This document shows, in pieces, positions 46,923 to 57,245 of a DNA stretch of 64,000 nt. Positions within the stretch are counted from its first letter, which is position 1. Each line of letters starts with the position of its first letter. Under the pieces are notes generated by a model that worked only from the letters and a program-made list of their open reading frames with translations, searched no databases and had not been told where the DNA came from. Origin of the DNA: Neobacillus pocheonensis (GTDB lineage Bacteria > Bacillota > Bacilli > Bacillales > Cytobacillaceae); assembly GCA_023702235.1 (NCBI GenBank), contig JAMQCR010000001.1:3596001-3660000 (forward strand). The letters are read 5' to 3'. The position numbers and the translations under genes are program-made.

Positions 46923-47612
46923 ATGCCCGAATCGTTAGAAATCATCTTTAGAACCTTTACAGCTTTTATTATATTATGGGTTTTTGTACATATGCTCGGG
47001 AAACAGACAATATTCCAAAAAACGTATCACCTTTTTATAGCTTCGATTACAATGGGTACCATTGCAGGTAATCTAGCATTCAATATAAAAATTAGGTTCC
47101 TGTATTTTGTCCTTTCATTCATTATTATGGGTGCAGTTGTTTTCATATTGAATACCCTTTCTGTTAAAAACCATCGCTATAAGGAATGGATTACAGGAGA
47201 ACCTACTACCTTAATTCAAGAAGGAGAAATCTTGGAAGAATCACTAAAAAAGATTGGTTATTCATTAGATATGCTAACACAGGCATTACGCGGAAAAGAT
47301 ATCTTTAACATAGATGAAGTTGAATTTGCGATTTTAGAGGTAAATGGGTCCCTATCGGTATTAAAAAAAGCGGAATACCAAAATGTAATGAGGAAGGATT
47401 TAAATTTAGTTCCCCCATCAGACAAGGTTCCCGTGGAATTGGTAATTGATGGGGAAATTTTATACAAAAATTTATCTAACCACCATTACAACAAAAAATG
47501 GTTGCTGGCAGAATTAAAAAAGAGAAATCTTCAAGTTACTGAGATCTCCTACGCTGTTGTAGGATCAAAAGGAAAATTGTATATAGATTTATTTCGGGAT
47601 CATTTAAGTTAA
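46923..47612 (+). CDS. YetF/DUF421 family membrane protein
   Basis: 229 residues from ATG 46923 after AAGGGAG; the frame extends eight codons upstream. Three N-terminal membrane helices (about 10-30, 38-58, 62-82) then a cytoplasmic alpha/beta domain with GKDIFNIDEVEFAILEVNGS. The length and order match the DUF421 proteins YetF/YdfS, which affect spore or surface properties in Bacillus but have no settled biochemical role. Single gene. Confidence 0.85.
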   Translation: MPESLEIIFRTFTAFIILWVFVHMLGKQTIFQKTYHLFIASITMGTIAGNLAFNIKIRFLYFVLSFIIMGAVVFILNTLSVKNHRYKEWITGEPTTLIQEGEILEESLKKIGYSLDMLTQALRGKDIFNIDEVEFAILEVNGSLSVLKKAEYQNVMRKDLNLVPPSDKVPVELVIDGEILYKNLSNHHYNKKWLLAELKKRNLQVTEISYAVVGSKGKLYIDLFRDHLS

Positions 47613-47957
47613 AAATACTAGAACCACGCAGCACTCTTAATGAGATTGCTGTGTTTATTTTTGAATAAAGCCTCTTTATTTCAACTGCCCAATTTTCAGG
47701 GCTTTGGCCGAGTTGACCAAGACTCCTTTATCCTCAATCGACCAAACAACGACCTCTTGCCCTTCTTCATTATTTTTATGTTAGAACAGTATACTTATTT
47801 TACCAACAAAAACTAGAAACAGTTGGTATTTTACTAATACTTAGCATTGAAACGAAATTCATTTTCAAACAGTTCTTATAAAAACTTGTTTTGAGAATCA
47901 TTTTCCAAAAGTGATATATTATGACTAATAGACATTATCTTCTTCTAGGAGGATTAC
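47613..47957. other. Intergenic region with a coding remnant
   Basis: A weak hairpin (CACGCAGCA ... TGCTGTG, 47631-47653) follows the YetF gene. On the minus strand around 47682-47780, without a start codon, the bases read NEEGQEVVVWSIEDKGVLVN then AKALKIGQLK, the look of a protein C-terminus, perhaps a hotdog-fold acyl hydrolase. Too short to name. Confidence 0.35.
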
Positions 47958-48356
47958 ATGAAAAAACTCGTAAAAGTCGTCGCAGCGATTATTGAAAACG
48001 AAAAACAAGAAATTCTATGTGCTCTTAGGTCACCAGAAATGGCGCTTCCTAATATATGGGAGTTTCCAGGCGGGAAAGTGGAAGCAAATGAGGACATCTT
48101 CTCAGCCTTAGAGAGAGAAATTGATGAAGAGTTGAACTGTAAAATCGAGACATTTAAAGAGGTATTTAACGACAACATCCATGAATACGAAACATTCACC
48201 ATACATTTAATCTCGATTAGATGTAAAGTCGTTGAAGGAACCCCTATACCAAGTGAGCACTCTAAGCTAATTTGGCTTAAAAGGGAAAATTTAGAATCAT
48301 TAAAATGGGCTCCCGCAGACATTACAGCAGTTGATCAATTAATAAACGAAAAATAA
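47958..48356 (+). CDS. NUDIX hydrolase (MutT-type dNTP pyrophosphohydrolase)
   Basis: 132 residues, ATG 47958 after AGGAGG. The NUDIX box is complete: GGKVEANEDIFSALEREIDE then ELNC (GX5EX7REUXEEXGU pattern, with C for the final G-U portion). A short protein of the (deoxy)nucleoside triphosphate pyrophosphohydrolase group, similar in layout to MutT but shorter than typical 8-oxo-dGTP hydrolases from Bacillus. It ends 53 bases from the tail of the convergent PLD-helicase gene, with a shared bidirectional hairpin. Confidence 0.88.
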   Translation: MKKLVKVVAAIIENEKQEILCALRSPEMALPNIWEFPGGKVEANEDIFSALEREIDEELNCKIETFKEVFNDNIHEYETFTIHLISIRCKVVEGTPIPSEHSKLIWLKRENLESLKWAPADITAVDQLINEK

Positions 48357-48373
48357 GGTGTCTTTTAAGTACA

Positions 48374-48408
48374 AAAAGAACCTTGCTGAATTCTACAAGG
48401 TTCATTGT
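48374..48408. terminator. Bidirectional terminator between NUDIX and helicase genes
   Basis: GAACCTTG / CAAGGTTC arms (48378-48403) with A-rich and T-rich flanks on opposite sides, between two convergent genes. Confidence 0.7.
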
Positions 48409-48409
48409 T

Positions 48410-51400
48410 TTATAAAATATTCTTATTTGCCCTTGGTACCAAATAAGAAGGCATTTCCTCTTTAAGCTTCCAAATAAAACTCATTGGCTTGCTTCCTGAA
48501 TGACTAACATGATCAACTGTTCCAAGGAACACAAATGGCGAAGTATACCCATTTTCCTTCTTATACTCCCGGACAAATAGGGCAATTTGATGATTTCGCT
48601 TTTTATGATGAATATAGCGTTCGGCTATTTTGCTTCCTTCCGCGACACGACTTTGTGTTTGCCAATGAAAGAGACGTTCATTAATCGCATAATCATCATA
48701 TAAAGTCGATGGAGAAAAGTCTTTTTCCGATTTATTTAATGTGATGAAAAAGATATCAAGATTCTTATCTTCAAAGTGTTTAACCCCTTCACGGAAAGCA
48801 GGGCTGATTGTCTCATTGTAATAACCAAAAGCGGCTAGAACTTGAGATGTATTATAATTACAATGAACTCCTAAAGGGCAATCGAAGTCAAAGTCATTAT
48901 CTATCTCCAGCGTTTCTAAAGATTGATAAAGAAACTGAAGAATCTCTTTGATTTCCTCCTTAAACTCAGGCTGCTCCAATACCTTTGTAATTCCCTCTTC
49001 AAGTGATGAAAATCCCTCACTTGTTGGATGAGCATTATAAAAAGAATAATAGAAAATCGCAAGCATTAACTGTTCTTCCTCATTACGAACCCTACGCTTC
49101 TCTATATAATTCATAATAAATTGCAGCAACTTTCCTGAGTTAAGATAAAACAAATTTGGTAATCGTTTCGTCAATACTTTTTCATTTTCATACTCAAAGC
49201 TTAATGCAACTCCAGCCTCCACCATCATCCGGCTAAAGCTACGGTCTCCATTTTTTCCATAAAAGTCATATATAGATAGGTGATAGTGTTTTAAAAAGTT
49301 TGCCAAAGTTAACTGTAAACCAGTATCCTCTTCAAAGTATTTCATCTTGGTAACAAGGTTACCACGAGTATTGGCACTGGATTTAATATTTCGTAAAATA
49401 TAGTCCTTCGCCTGCTTTTCTAATTGAACAAAGCATCCTTTAGGAAGATGAAAGAATCCATTCTCAATGTAGTGCTGGACGGAATGCTTGGTTTTCCCAA
49501 TTAAAGCACGGAACTTTTCTTCAAAATTATAGTTTTTATGTGCTTGTCCAACGTAGTCTAGTACTGTCAGACACTCTTTTCCTTCTGCCAACCGTAATCC
49601 CCGGCCTAACTGCTGTAAAAAGACCGTCAAACTTTCTGTAGGCCGTAAGAATAAAATCGTGTTTGCCTCAGGTATGTCGATTCCTTCATTATAGAGATCC
49701 ACAACAAAAATGAACTTTATTTCACCTTGAACGAGTTGGTATTGTGCTCTTCTCCTCGTCTTACCGTCAACATTTCCATAGAGGGCAACAGAAGGTATTC
49801 CGACCTTATTAAAGAAATCCGCCATATACTTCGCATGTTCAATGGATACGCAGAACCCTAGCCCTTTAACCTGATCGATATCAGTCACGTACTTATAGAC
49901 GCTTTTGACAATTTGGCTGCTTCGATGATCATTCGAGGTATAAACATTTTCTAATTCTCTGATTTCATACCCTCTACGACTCCACTTCAATTTGGACAAA
50001 TCGACAGTATCACTTACACAAAAATACTGAAACGGACTCAGTAGCTTTCGGTTGATTGCTTCCGTTAAACGCATTTCAGCCGAAATCTTATCATCAAAAT
50101 AAGAAAGAATCTCTTTACCGTCCATCCGTTCAGGTGTCGCAGTAAGACCGAGAAGAATTTTCGGCTGATAATGACTCAATAGCTTTTGATAAGAATCGGC
50201 TGCTGCATGATGGAATTCGTCCACAATGATAAAATCATAAAAATCACTCGTCGTGACTTCATAAAGCTTTTTGCTGTTAAAGCTTTGAATACTTACGAAT
50301 AAATGGTCAATTGCCCCTGGCTGATGACTTCCAACCAACATGTCTCCAAAGTTAGGATCTTTCAGAATTGCCCGGAAAGTTTCAAGGCTTTGCTTTAGGA
50401 TTTCTTCACGATGTGCCACAAATAATAGCTTGGCAGGTTTATTTATATTTTTATAACGTTTATAGTCAAATGCTGAAATGACGGTCTTACCTACTCCAGT
50501 CGCGGCCACAAGGAGATTCTTCATCCGTCCGAAAACTTCCCGCTCCACCTGAAGCTTTTCCAGAATCTCTTTTTGATAAAAATAAGGCTGGATATCAAAT
50601 AAGAATTGCCGCTCGTTCTCCTCTTGAGTTTTACTTTTGGATAAAGATAGCTTTAAAAGCATATTATCCTGTTCGTTATCAGGGTGAAACATTTTGAACT
50701 CATTGTCATTCCAATAACTTTCAAATGTCGCTTCAAATTTTTTAACAATATCAAACGAATCCTTTTCCGTGACCTTGATATTCCATTCCAAACCGGAAGT
50801 TAACGCAGGGTTCGATAGATTGGAAGAACCAATATAAGCAGTACTGAAGCCCGTTTCCCTTTTGAAAAGGTAGGCTTTGGCGTGAAGTCTTGTTCGATCG
50901 ACATCATAGGAAATTTTAATTTCAGTATTAGGTAACTGGCTTAATTCTTGAATCGCCTTATAATCTGTTGCTTCCATATAGGAAGTGGTAATCACCCTAA
51001 GCTTGTTATTCGGGTTTGCAGTGAAAGTTCTTAACTCCTCGATAATGCAACGCAGCCCACTCCATTTAATAAATGAAACAAGCATATCAATCGAATCTGA
51101 TGTTAGTATTTCCTTTTTCAGTTCCCCTAGCATATTAGGTTCATAATTGGAACCGGTAAAGAGTGAACTCTGAGAGAGAGGCGTCACAGGCTGAATTACT
51201 TCGCCCTTCTGAATACTACGGATCGAATTAATGCGAGAATAGATAGACGTGAGAACCTCACCTTCCTCCTCAATTCGTAATTGGCGAAACTCCTCCTCAT
51301 CTAGTCGCTCACTTAATATTGAGATGATTTCGTTACACGTGCGAATTTGATTAATTAGAGCCAGTTGATCGTCACTTTCATTATCACGGACAAACTTTAG

Positions 51401-51562
51401 GGCTTTTCTGGTGACTACGGATATGTAGGATGATAATAGTTTTCTTGCCTCTTCAACGTCAATTTGCTCTTTGCCGATATCATATTTATTGATGTCTAAC
51501 CCTATAAGTTCATCTTTTAGTTTTTGGTTGATGATTTCTTCGTAGATTCCTTGTTTGAGCAT
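48410..51562 (-). CDS. PLD - DEAD/DEAH helicase - DUF3427 protein
   Basis: 1050 residues from ATG 51562 after AAGGAG. About 1-130 is an uncharacterised helical region; 145-275 a phospholipase-D-like domain with the HKD motif LHAKAYLFKRETGFSTAYIG followed by SSNLS; 310-480 the helicase core with Walker A AATGVGKTVISAFDYKR and DEFHHAA (DExH) and GLTATPERMDG; 540-690 helicase C with FLRPTESLTVFLQQLGRGLR; from about 740 a DUF3427 domain. The family acts on DNA but its role is unsettled; it may be repair or defence. No restriction or toxin gene accompanies it. Every frame is intact over 3.1 kb. Confidence 0.88.
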   Translation of the reverse strand: MLKQGIYEEIINQKLKDELIGLDINKYDIGKEQIDVEEARKLLSSYISVVTRKALKFVRDNESDDQLALINQIRTCNEIISILSERLDEEEFRQLRIEEEGEVLTSIYSRINSIRSIQKGEVIQPVTPLSQSSLFTGSNYEPNMLGELKKEILTSDSIDMLVSFIKWSGLRCIIEELRTFTANPNNKLRVITTSYMEATDYKAIQELSQLPNTEIKISYDVDRTRLHAKAYLFKRETGFSTAYIGSSNLSNPALTSGLEWNIKVTEKDSFDIVKKFEATFESYWNDNEFKMFHPDNEQDNMLLKLSLSKSKTQEENERQFLFDIQPYFYQKEILEKLQVEREVFGRMKNLLVAATGVGKTVISAFDYKRYKNINKPAKLLFVAHREEILKQSLETFRAILKDPNFGDMLVGSHQPGAIDHLFVSIQSFNSKKLYEVTTSDFYDFIIVDEFHHAAADSYQKLLSHYQPKILLGLTATPERMDGKEILSYFDDKISAEMRLTEAINRKLLSPFQYFCVSDTVDLSKLKWSRRGYEIRELENVYTSNDHRSSQIVKSVYKYVTDIDQVKGLGFCVSIEHAKYMADFFNKVGIPSVALYGNVDGKTRRRAQYQLVQGEIKFIFVVDLYNEGIDIPEANTILFLRPTESLTVFLQQLGRGLRLAEGKECLTVLDYVGQAHKNYNFEEKFRALIGKTKHSVQHYIENGFFHLPKGCFVQLEKQAKDYILRNIKSSANTRGNLVTKMKYFEEDTGLQLTLANFLKHYHLSIYDFYGKNGDRSFSRMMVEAGVALSFEYENEKVLTKRLPNLFYLNSGKLLQFIMNYIEKRRVRNEEEQLMLAIFYYSFYNAHPTSEGFSSLEEGITKVLEQPEFKEEIKEILQFLYQSLETLEIDNDFDFDCPLGVHCNYNTSQVLAAFGYYNETISPAFREGVKHFEDKNLDIFFITLNKSEKDFSPSTLYDDYAINERLFHWQTQSRVAEGSKIAERYIHHKKRNHQIALFVREYKKENGYTSPFVFLGTVDHVSHSGSKPMSFIWKLKEEMPSYLVPRANKNIL

Positions 51563-51941
51563 TTAACTACTCCTTGCATTTTCCATTATTAATATTATTG
51601 TTTTACATTTTCTTCTTTATCTATTAGAAACCCTTCATTCGTAATAAATAATTCCAAAATATAAACTGTAGATATATATCACTTACAGTTTTAAGCTCAA
51701 TATCAAGTTTACACACTCCACATGTGTAGACTGTGGGTAAAAAAACAGGAACTAAATACATCAATAATTTTAAATATAAAGCCTTATTACTTATAGTACG
51801 GTTCACCGTATCATAAGTAATGGTGGACATATGCCTTAAATGAATGCGGGAACCATTTTTGACTCTTCTTCCATTTCTAATGGTAAAATAATGTAGTCTA
51901 GCATTTTGGAAATTTTAATAGGTTTATGGGGGAAATAATGA
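51563..51941. other. Intergenic region, nothing convincing
   Basis: A 68-codon frame on the minus strand (51624-51830) has no ribosome site and no recognisable motif. Ahead of the PhzF gene a GGGGG-AAATA site marks its start. Otherwise AT-rich spacer. Confidence 0.45.
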
Positions 51942-52832
51942 ATGAAATCAGTTAAGGTCTATCAATATGACGCATTTAATAAAGAGCCAATAAAGGGAAT
52001 CCTGCGGGGCTAGTTTTAACGTAGATGACCTGACAGAGAAGGAAATGCAAGAAATAGCTTTCAAAGCAGGATTTAATGTGACAGCTTTTCTTGTTAAATC
52101 AGATGCAGCCGATCTTAAAATACGTTTTTTTACACCGGGGCACGAAATGAACTTATGTGGCCACGGAACAATGGCTTCCATTTATGCCTTAAAAACGCAG
52201 GCATTAATAAAGCAAAAAGATACATTAACAATCGAAACACTTGTCGGAAACTTGCCAATAAAGATTAATGCTTTCTCAAATGATGATATTCAAATTACAA
52301 TGAAACAGCTTCACCACAGTTTGTGGAATTTAAAGGTTCAATGGAAGCTTTAGCTGCTTCCATTGGGTTGGTAAAAGAGGAGCTTGATGATGCATTGCCA
52401 ATTCTATATGGAAGCACAGGTATCTGGACACTTTTGATTCCAATAAAAAAACTTGATGCTTTTAAAAAAATGAAACCTAATAATCAGGTATTCCCTTCTA
52501 TTTTGAAAGAAATGCCAAAAGCATCTATTCATCCCTTTTGCCTAGAAACCTATGATTCTAATGCTCATATGCACGCTCGGCACTTTTCTTCACCTTATTC
52601 TGGGACAATTGAGGACCACGTAACCGGAACTGCTTCAGGGGTGATGGGCTCCTATTTTGCAAAATACATAAACAACCATTTTGAAAAATCTCTAAATCTT
52701 ATCGTAGAACAGGGTCAGGAAATAGGGAAAGATGGCCGGGTTATCGTGCATGTTTCGAAAAGCAAAGATAATTATAATATAGAAATTTCCGGAAAAGCTG
52801 TAAATGTTAAAGAATTTGATGTGCTTATTTAG
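51942..52832 (+). pseudogene. PhzF-type isomerase, three frameshifts
   Basis: ATG 51942 after GGGGGAAATA opens KSVKVYQYDAFNKEPIKG; then shifts at 51995-51997 (GGG for GGGG, restoring NPAGLVLT), at about 52021 and at 52314-52315 (CC for CCC). With these repaired the product is about 297 residues: FFTPGHEMNLCGHGTMASIY (PhzF hallmark), GMSGxxT-like [19 protein letters not shown] and [11 protein letters not shown]. Members of the PhzF/DAP-epimerase fold isomerise small acids; substrate unknown. Three losses in one gene of otherwise conserved sequence could be errors or real decay. Confidence 0.82.
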
Positions 52833-53010
52833 AAGATAGACTAATTTCATTTACCTCATTTGGTCAAATTAGGAGCGATTCGTTATTAATGAAAGAAAAG
52901 AGGTGCTTACTCCAGCAGCTAATCCACTCGCGGGAGACCAGGCACCTTGTTAATCTTACTCTAGCCTTCAATTTGGTCAGTAGACATTTTATATGATAAT
53001 GCTTTAAGGC

Positions 53011-53462
53011 CTATCTAAATATGTTAGGATATTTTTCAATCATCTTCTGAATTAATGGACTGGTATTATCCGGTAATGCCCCTCTATCAAAGAATCCAGC
53101 ATCAATTGATTCTTTTCCATCAATTTTGATGATGCTGCTTTTAATATCTTTTGAAATATATGCGATTGTAACTGGATAGAATTCATCCCCGTTTGGCAAT
53201 TTTCTAAAATACTGCTTACCTGAAAAAACATCTACTAGCTGAAGCTGGCCAATTTCAACTCCTGTTTCTTCATATACTTCTCTTCTTCCTGCCTCCTCAG
53301 CAGACTCCCCCAATTCTAAAAGACCTCCTGGAAGCCCCCAGACCCCCTCCGGTCTCTTTTGTAAAAGAATTTTTCCATACGCATCCACTACACATACCAT
53401 TGCGCCTACTAAAATAATCGGCGGGTTCCGACTATTTTTCGCAAATCCTCAATATAGCCCAT
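53011..53462 (-). pseudogene. NUDIX hydrolase, frameshifted at the 5' end
   Basis: ATG 53462 opens GYIEDLRKIVGTR, and a missing C at about 53418-53423 breaks the frame; repair gives RPIILVGAMVCVVDAYG, joining the long frame. The NUDIX box GGLLELGESAEEAGRREVYE then ETGVE is complete. Later DEFYPVTIAYIS is typical of the ADP-ribose or Nudt-like small hydrolases. The substrate cannot be told. About 150 residues. Confidence 0.82.
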
Positions 53463-53679
53463 TTATAAATCCTCCATCCAGAAATTCCTTGCTTTTATTT
53501 AAAAGGAATAATGTTTTAAAGAAAATATTTATCCTCCTCATAGTAATGATCTCACTCTTTAAAGTTACATGTGCTCGATTTGCAATTCAAGGGGAATAAG
53601 GAGTTACATGGAAATTCAGCCAATATACTGCAAAAATTGGGGTAATGGACTTTTTGATCTAAGTGAGTCTTAAAATTCT

Positions 53680-54396
53680 TCATATCCGTACTGTATAGGA
53701 GTTACTCCTGCACTTGCCTTCGACTTGCCTCCATATTTTGTTTGATAGCGATATTTTAAAGGTGAATATACCATCATTAAATTTCTTTTTACTTCTAGGT
53801 AATGAACTCCGTAATGTTTCTTTTGGAAAAAGTTGAACAAATGGCAGGAAAAATGGTTGAGAACTTTGATCCTCTTCCATTATTTCAAAAATAGCATCCA
53901 CGAATTCCTGCGGTATATCTCCAAATATCATGTCTTCCAACTTAGAGCCTGGAATGGGATTCAGCTCGCCACTTTCCCGCCTTAACGCAATATTCCAAAT
54001 ATCCAGGTTCCGTAAAACTAGAAGAATAGAGATAATTTTTGTCCCAAAAGTGGTTAACCTAATTGATTTGGCAAAATAAACACCTTTTGTCCCATATGCA
54101 TTCATTAGCTCCTGATCCGCTTCACACTCCCATAATCCAAACCATTCAAAGTAAAGAAAGAAATATTTCCATTTATCTAAGCGATAGGATAGACCCAACG
54201 CTGCCTCCTTGTTTTCCTTTAATGATAAAGTATAACCCGGTTTTTCCTGGCTTAATAAGTAAAATAGATCCTGAAGCGACATTGAAAGAAGGTTGTTTCT
54301 CTCGTTTAGGAGTCTCGCCCAATTCACATCGACCCAAAGGGTTTCTAGCAAAAAGAAGTACTTTTCAACGTCGGATAATTCTGAATAAATCTTCAA
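53680..54396 (-). pseudogene. pRiA4b ORF-3-like protein, truncated
   Basis: 238 codons from TTG 54396, with no clear ribosome site. The N-terminal and central parts (KYFFLLETLWVDVNWARLLN, FYLLSQEKPGYTLSL) look like the helical region that precedes a plasmid pRiA4b ORF-3 domain; the last recognisable part, DGIFTFKISLSNKIWRQ, is the first strand of that domain, and then the sequence diverges. The expected 150-200-residue C-terminal domain is missing. Identification is from memory of that motif. Confidence 0.5.
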
Positions 54397-54800
54397 AAGA
54401 TAGCTGTGTCACATCTTTTCTCTTAAAGGATTTTTCCATATTAATGATATTTTCCTTCGAGTTATTTTTCAAATATATCCCGCCCTTCTTCAGCACTATA
54501 ATTATAACAACCATTCCTGATAATTTTTAAGATAGTTAATAGTTAACGTATGCTATTTGAGTGCCAAGCACTGTTCGTATTTATTCTATTTAGCAATATA
54601 ATATAAATAACACCTCACTACCTTCTTCGAACTCTCCACCCTGGAGTATCATGAATAATTTCAAAGCAGTGCAATTGGAAAAAGTAGTCGCAATTAGCTT
54701 GGATTGGTATAAGAAAATCTATTTAAGAGTTTAAGAGGCTTAGGGTTTATATCAACCCTTTTTCAACTTGCAACAGACCTCAAACTATTCTGGAACTGGC
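54397..54800. other. Intergenic region, a few fragments only
   Basis: A short coding-like piece is seen at 54650-54735 (MNNFKAVQLEKVVAISLDWY) without a ribosome site, and a GTGCCAAGCACTG inverted motif at 54561-54573. No gene could be supported. Confidence 0.4.
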
Positions 54801-55223
54801 TCATTGGGTTTGCGCTTTTCTCTCATTTAATATGTCTTGAATAATTTCGATATGAAAAGCAGCCCATGCTTTTTCACGAAAGTGAAGAACCACGCTTATG
54901 GTAAGTGTAATGATATAAATAAAACTGAAAACAACCCAAAGCCAGCTTCCTTCTTTAAAAAGAAACTTTGATATTTGATTTGAAAACATAAATATAAGCC
55001 ACGGTATGGAAGATACAAAAATGGGTATGATTCCCGAACCATTTTTTTCCTTGACCATACGATAATAAATTATTTTTAATGTTTCGCTATCAATTGATTG
55101 ATAAAGACTCTTCACTTTTTCAATTTCTTTGAATTCCTTCACATGTTTGATAGGCTGGTCTTTATCTAATACTTTTTCAAGTTTAAGAAAAATTTTATGA
55201 GCATCCCCTCGAAACGAAAACAT
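54801..55223 (-). CDS. Small membrane protein of unknown function
   Basis: 140 residues from ATG 55223 after GGCAGGGAAA. A charged N-terminal 65 residues (KLEKVLDKDQPIKHVKEFKE) precede two membrane helices (about 66-84 and 93-115). No family recognised. Stand-alone. Confidence 0.6.
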   Translation of the reverse strand: MFSFRGDAHKIFLKLEKVLDKDQPIKHVKEFKEIEKVKSLYQSIDSETLKIIYYRMVKEKNGSGIIPIFVSSIPWLIFMFSNQISKFLFKEGSWLWVVFSFIYIITLTISVVLHFREKAWAAFHIEIIQDILNERKAQTQ

Positions 55224-55729
55224 TCTTTTCCCTGCCTCAGTTTAAGATTTTTTAGCAAAAAGATATTATTCACTTTAAACCGTTTATTATATTTGTAAGT
55301 TTTACCAATAAGGGTCAATCTATTCATTTAATTCCCGTGTCTGGCACCAACTGAATTTTTTCTAAGATTGATAGTTTCTCCCAAAGGTCCCCCATTTTTT
55401 AGATTAGTTTGTATTATTCCTATTAAAGATACTAAAAGGTATATAATGGGTAATGGAGTATCTTCTTATTGGCCAGCCACATGTTGGAAAAAAAAGTCTG
55501 TTTGAGCTTTTTACTCTTAAACCACAAAGCTTGCTTCTCATCCTATAGGAATTGCCGACAACTCGATATTGCTATGAATTTACCGGCATTGCCTGTAAAA
55601 ACCATCCAGATAGTTGCCTTGACCATGTAAATTCGAACGAAATGAGTGGTATAGTATTTTAGTTTCAAACTTTTGGATTTTGACTGAAAATAGTGTAGTC
55701 TAAAAAATGGAAATTAATGAAAGGATAAG
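55224..55729. other. Intergenic region, GTPase-like remnant
   Basis: At 55450-55542 (plus strand) MEYLLIGQPHVGKKSLFELF resembles the P-loop of a FeoB/Era-type GTPase (GxxxxGKS), but the frame stops after 31 codons. No T-box or other leader RNA for the following aminotransferase gene was recognised. Confidence 0.35.
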
Positions 55730-56825
55730 ATGTGTAGTATGAACCAAGAAATTGCATTTTTTAAAAGAGAAGGATTAAAGGCTAAGCCTAAAACCGATTC
55801 ATTAGGTTTTGGGAAGTATTTCAGTGATTACATGTTTGTTATGGATTATCATTCTGAAAATGGTTGGCATGATCCGAGAATCATTCCTTACGAGCCGCTG
55901 ACACTTGACCCGGCCGCAATGGTATTTCACTATGGACAAGCCATCTTTGAAGGGATGAAGGCTATAAGACAGAGGATGGAACCATCCAGCTCTTCCGTCC
56001 AGAAAAAAACATGATGCGATTGAATGAATCATGCGACAGGCTTTGCATCCCTCAAATTGATGAGAACTTTTTATTAAGAGCGATTAAAGAATTAGTTTTA
56101 ACGGAAAAAGATTGGATTCCTGATGGTGAAGGAACATCGCTTTACATTCGCCCGTTTATATTCGCAACGGAACCCTATCTCGGCGTAAGGCCTTCCAAAC
56201 AATATAAATTGCTTGTCATTCTCTCTCCGTCAGGAGCCTACTATGGCGACCAATTAAGTCCTGTTAAAATATATGTGGAAGAGCAATACGTCCGGCCGTT
56301 ATAGGTGGAGTTGGGCATGTGAAGACGGCTGGCAATTATGCTGCCAGCATGAAGGCACAAGAAAAGGCTGATGCAAATGGTTATGCCCAAATTCTTTGGC
56401 TGGATGCGAAGGAAAATAAGTATGTCGAAGAAGTCGGTAGTATGAATATTTTCTTCAAGATCAATGGCGAAGTGGTGACACCAAAATTAAATGGCAGCAT
56501 TTTACCTGGTGTAACACGTGACTCTGTTATTCAATTGTTAAAATATTGGGATATACCTGTACGAGAAGCAAAAATTTCAATTGAAGATGTTTATGCGGCA
56601 CATGAGCGCGGAGAATTAGAAGAAGCGTTTGGGGCAGGAACCGCTGCCGTTATTTCACCCGTTGGCGAATTAAATTGGAACGACCATACAATCGTAATAA
56701 ATGATCATAAAATCGGCAAACTATCACAGGACCTTTATGATGAAATGACCGGAATACAACTCGGGAAAAAAGAAGACCCATTTAACTGGACAGTTAAAGT
56801 GGCCAGGTTAAAGCTTAATATATAG
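55730..56825 (+). pseudogene. ilvE: Branched-chain amino acid aminotransferase, two frameshifts
   Basis: ATG 55730 (or ATG 55739) opens EIAFFKREGLKAKPK and matches the B. subtilis-type IlvE/YwaA. The frame is lost at about 55963 (GCTTAT expected, GCTAT present) and again at 56293-56297 (CC for CCC), giving [38 protein letters not shown] and VKTAGNYAASMKAQEKAD (the catalytic Lys is in VGSMNIFFKINGEV-adjacent fold IV region, with EEVGSMNIFF). About 363 residues when joined, the usual length. It uses PLP to interconvert branched-chain amino and keto acids. Confidence 0.88.
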
Positions 56826-56911
56826 GCCAATCGCCAAAATACAGATCTTCTCAAAAAGATTTGGTAGAAACGTTCCGTTTCTATGGAGAAAACGGATGGA
56901 ATAAAAATTGT

Positions 56912-56945
56912 AAAGCTTGAGGATCTTTCCTTCCTCAAGCTTTAC
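56912..56945 (+). terminator. Terminator of ilvE
   Basis: Perfect 12-bp arms AAAGCTTGAGGA / TCCTCAAGCTTT with an eight-base loop. Confidence 0.8.
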
Positions 56946-57152
56946 CTTTGCAAAGAACATATTGCTTGCTGCCTGTGTGAGTTTTGTCTTTAAGAACCCT
57001 TATGAAAGACATTTTGCTTACTGCCTGTGTGAGTTTTGTCTTTAAGAGCCCCTATGAAAGACATTTTGCTCGCTGTCTGTGTGTGTTTTGTCTTTAAGAG
57101 CCCCTATGAAAGACATTTTACTCGCTGCCTGTGTGAGTTTTGCCTTTAATTT
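56945..57152. repeat. 52-bp tandem array, family 2
   Basis: Four copies of a unit containing AAAGACATTTTGCT, then GCCTGTGTGAGTTTTGTCTTT and AAGAGCCCCTATG. The GCCTGTGTG boxes start at 56971, 57023, 57075 and 57127, exactly 52 apart. AAAGACA and TGTCTTT flank about 25 bases and can pair. The sequence is different from the array at 11888, but unit length and inverted-pair design are the same. It lies in the 420-base gap between ilvE and the methyltransferase gene. Confidence 0.85.
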
Positions 57153-57245
57153 ATTGATACTCAAGTTCAAGAGCCTCTCTCAATAAAAAATTGAATCGCC
57201 ATGCTACCCAATATACCTTTTCAACAAGAATGAGCCTAATGGAAT

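Noticed and set aside
51624..51830. 68-codon frame, minus strand
   Set aside because: No ribosome site and no recognisable composition or motif; left as intergenic.
55224..55729. T-box leader for ilvE
   Set aside because: No TGGNACCGCG-type box or terminator pair was seen in the 500 bases before the gene.
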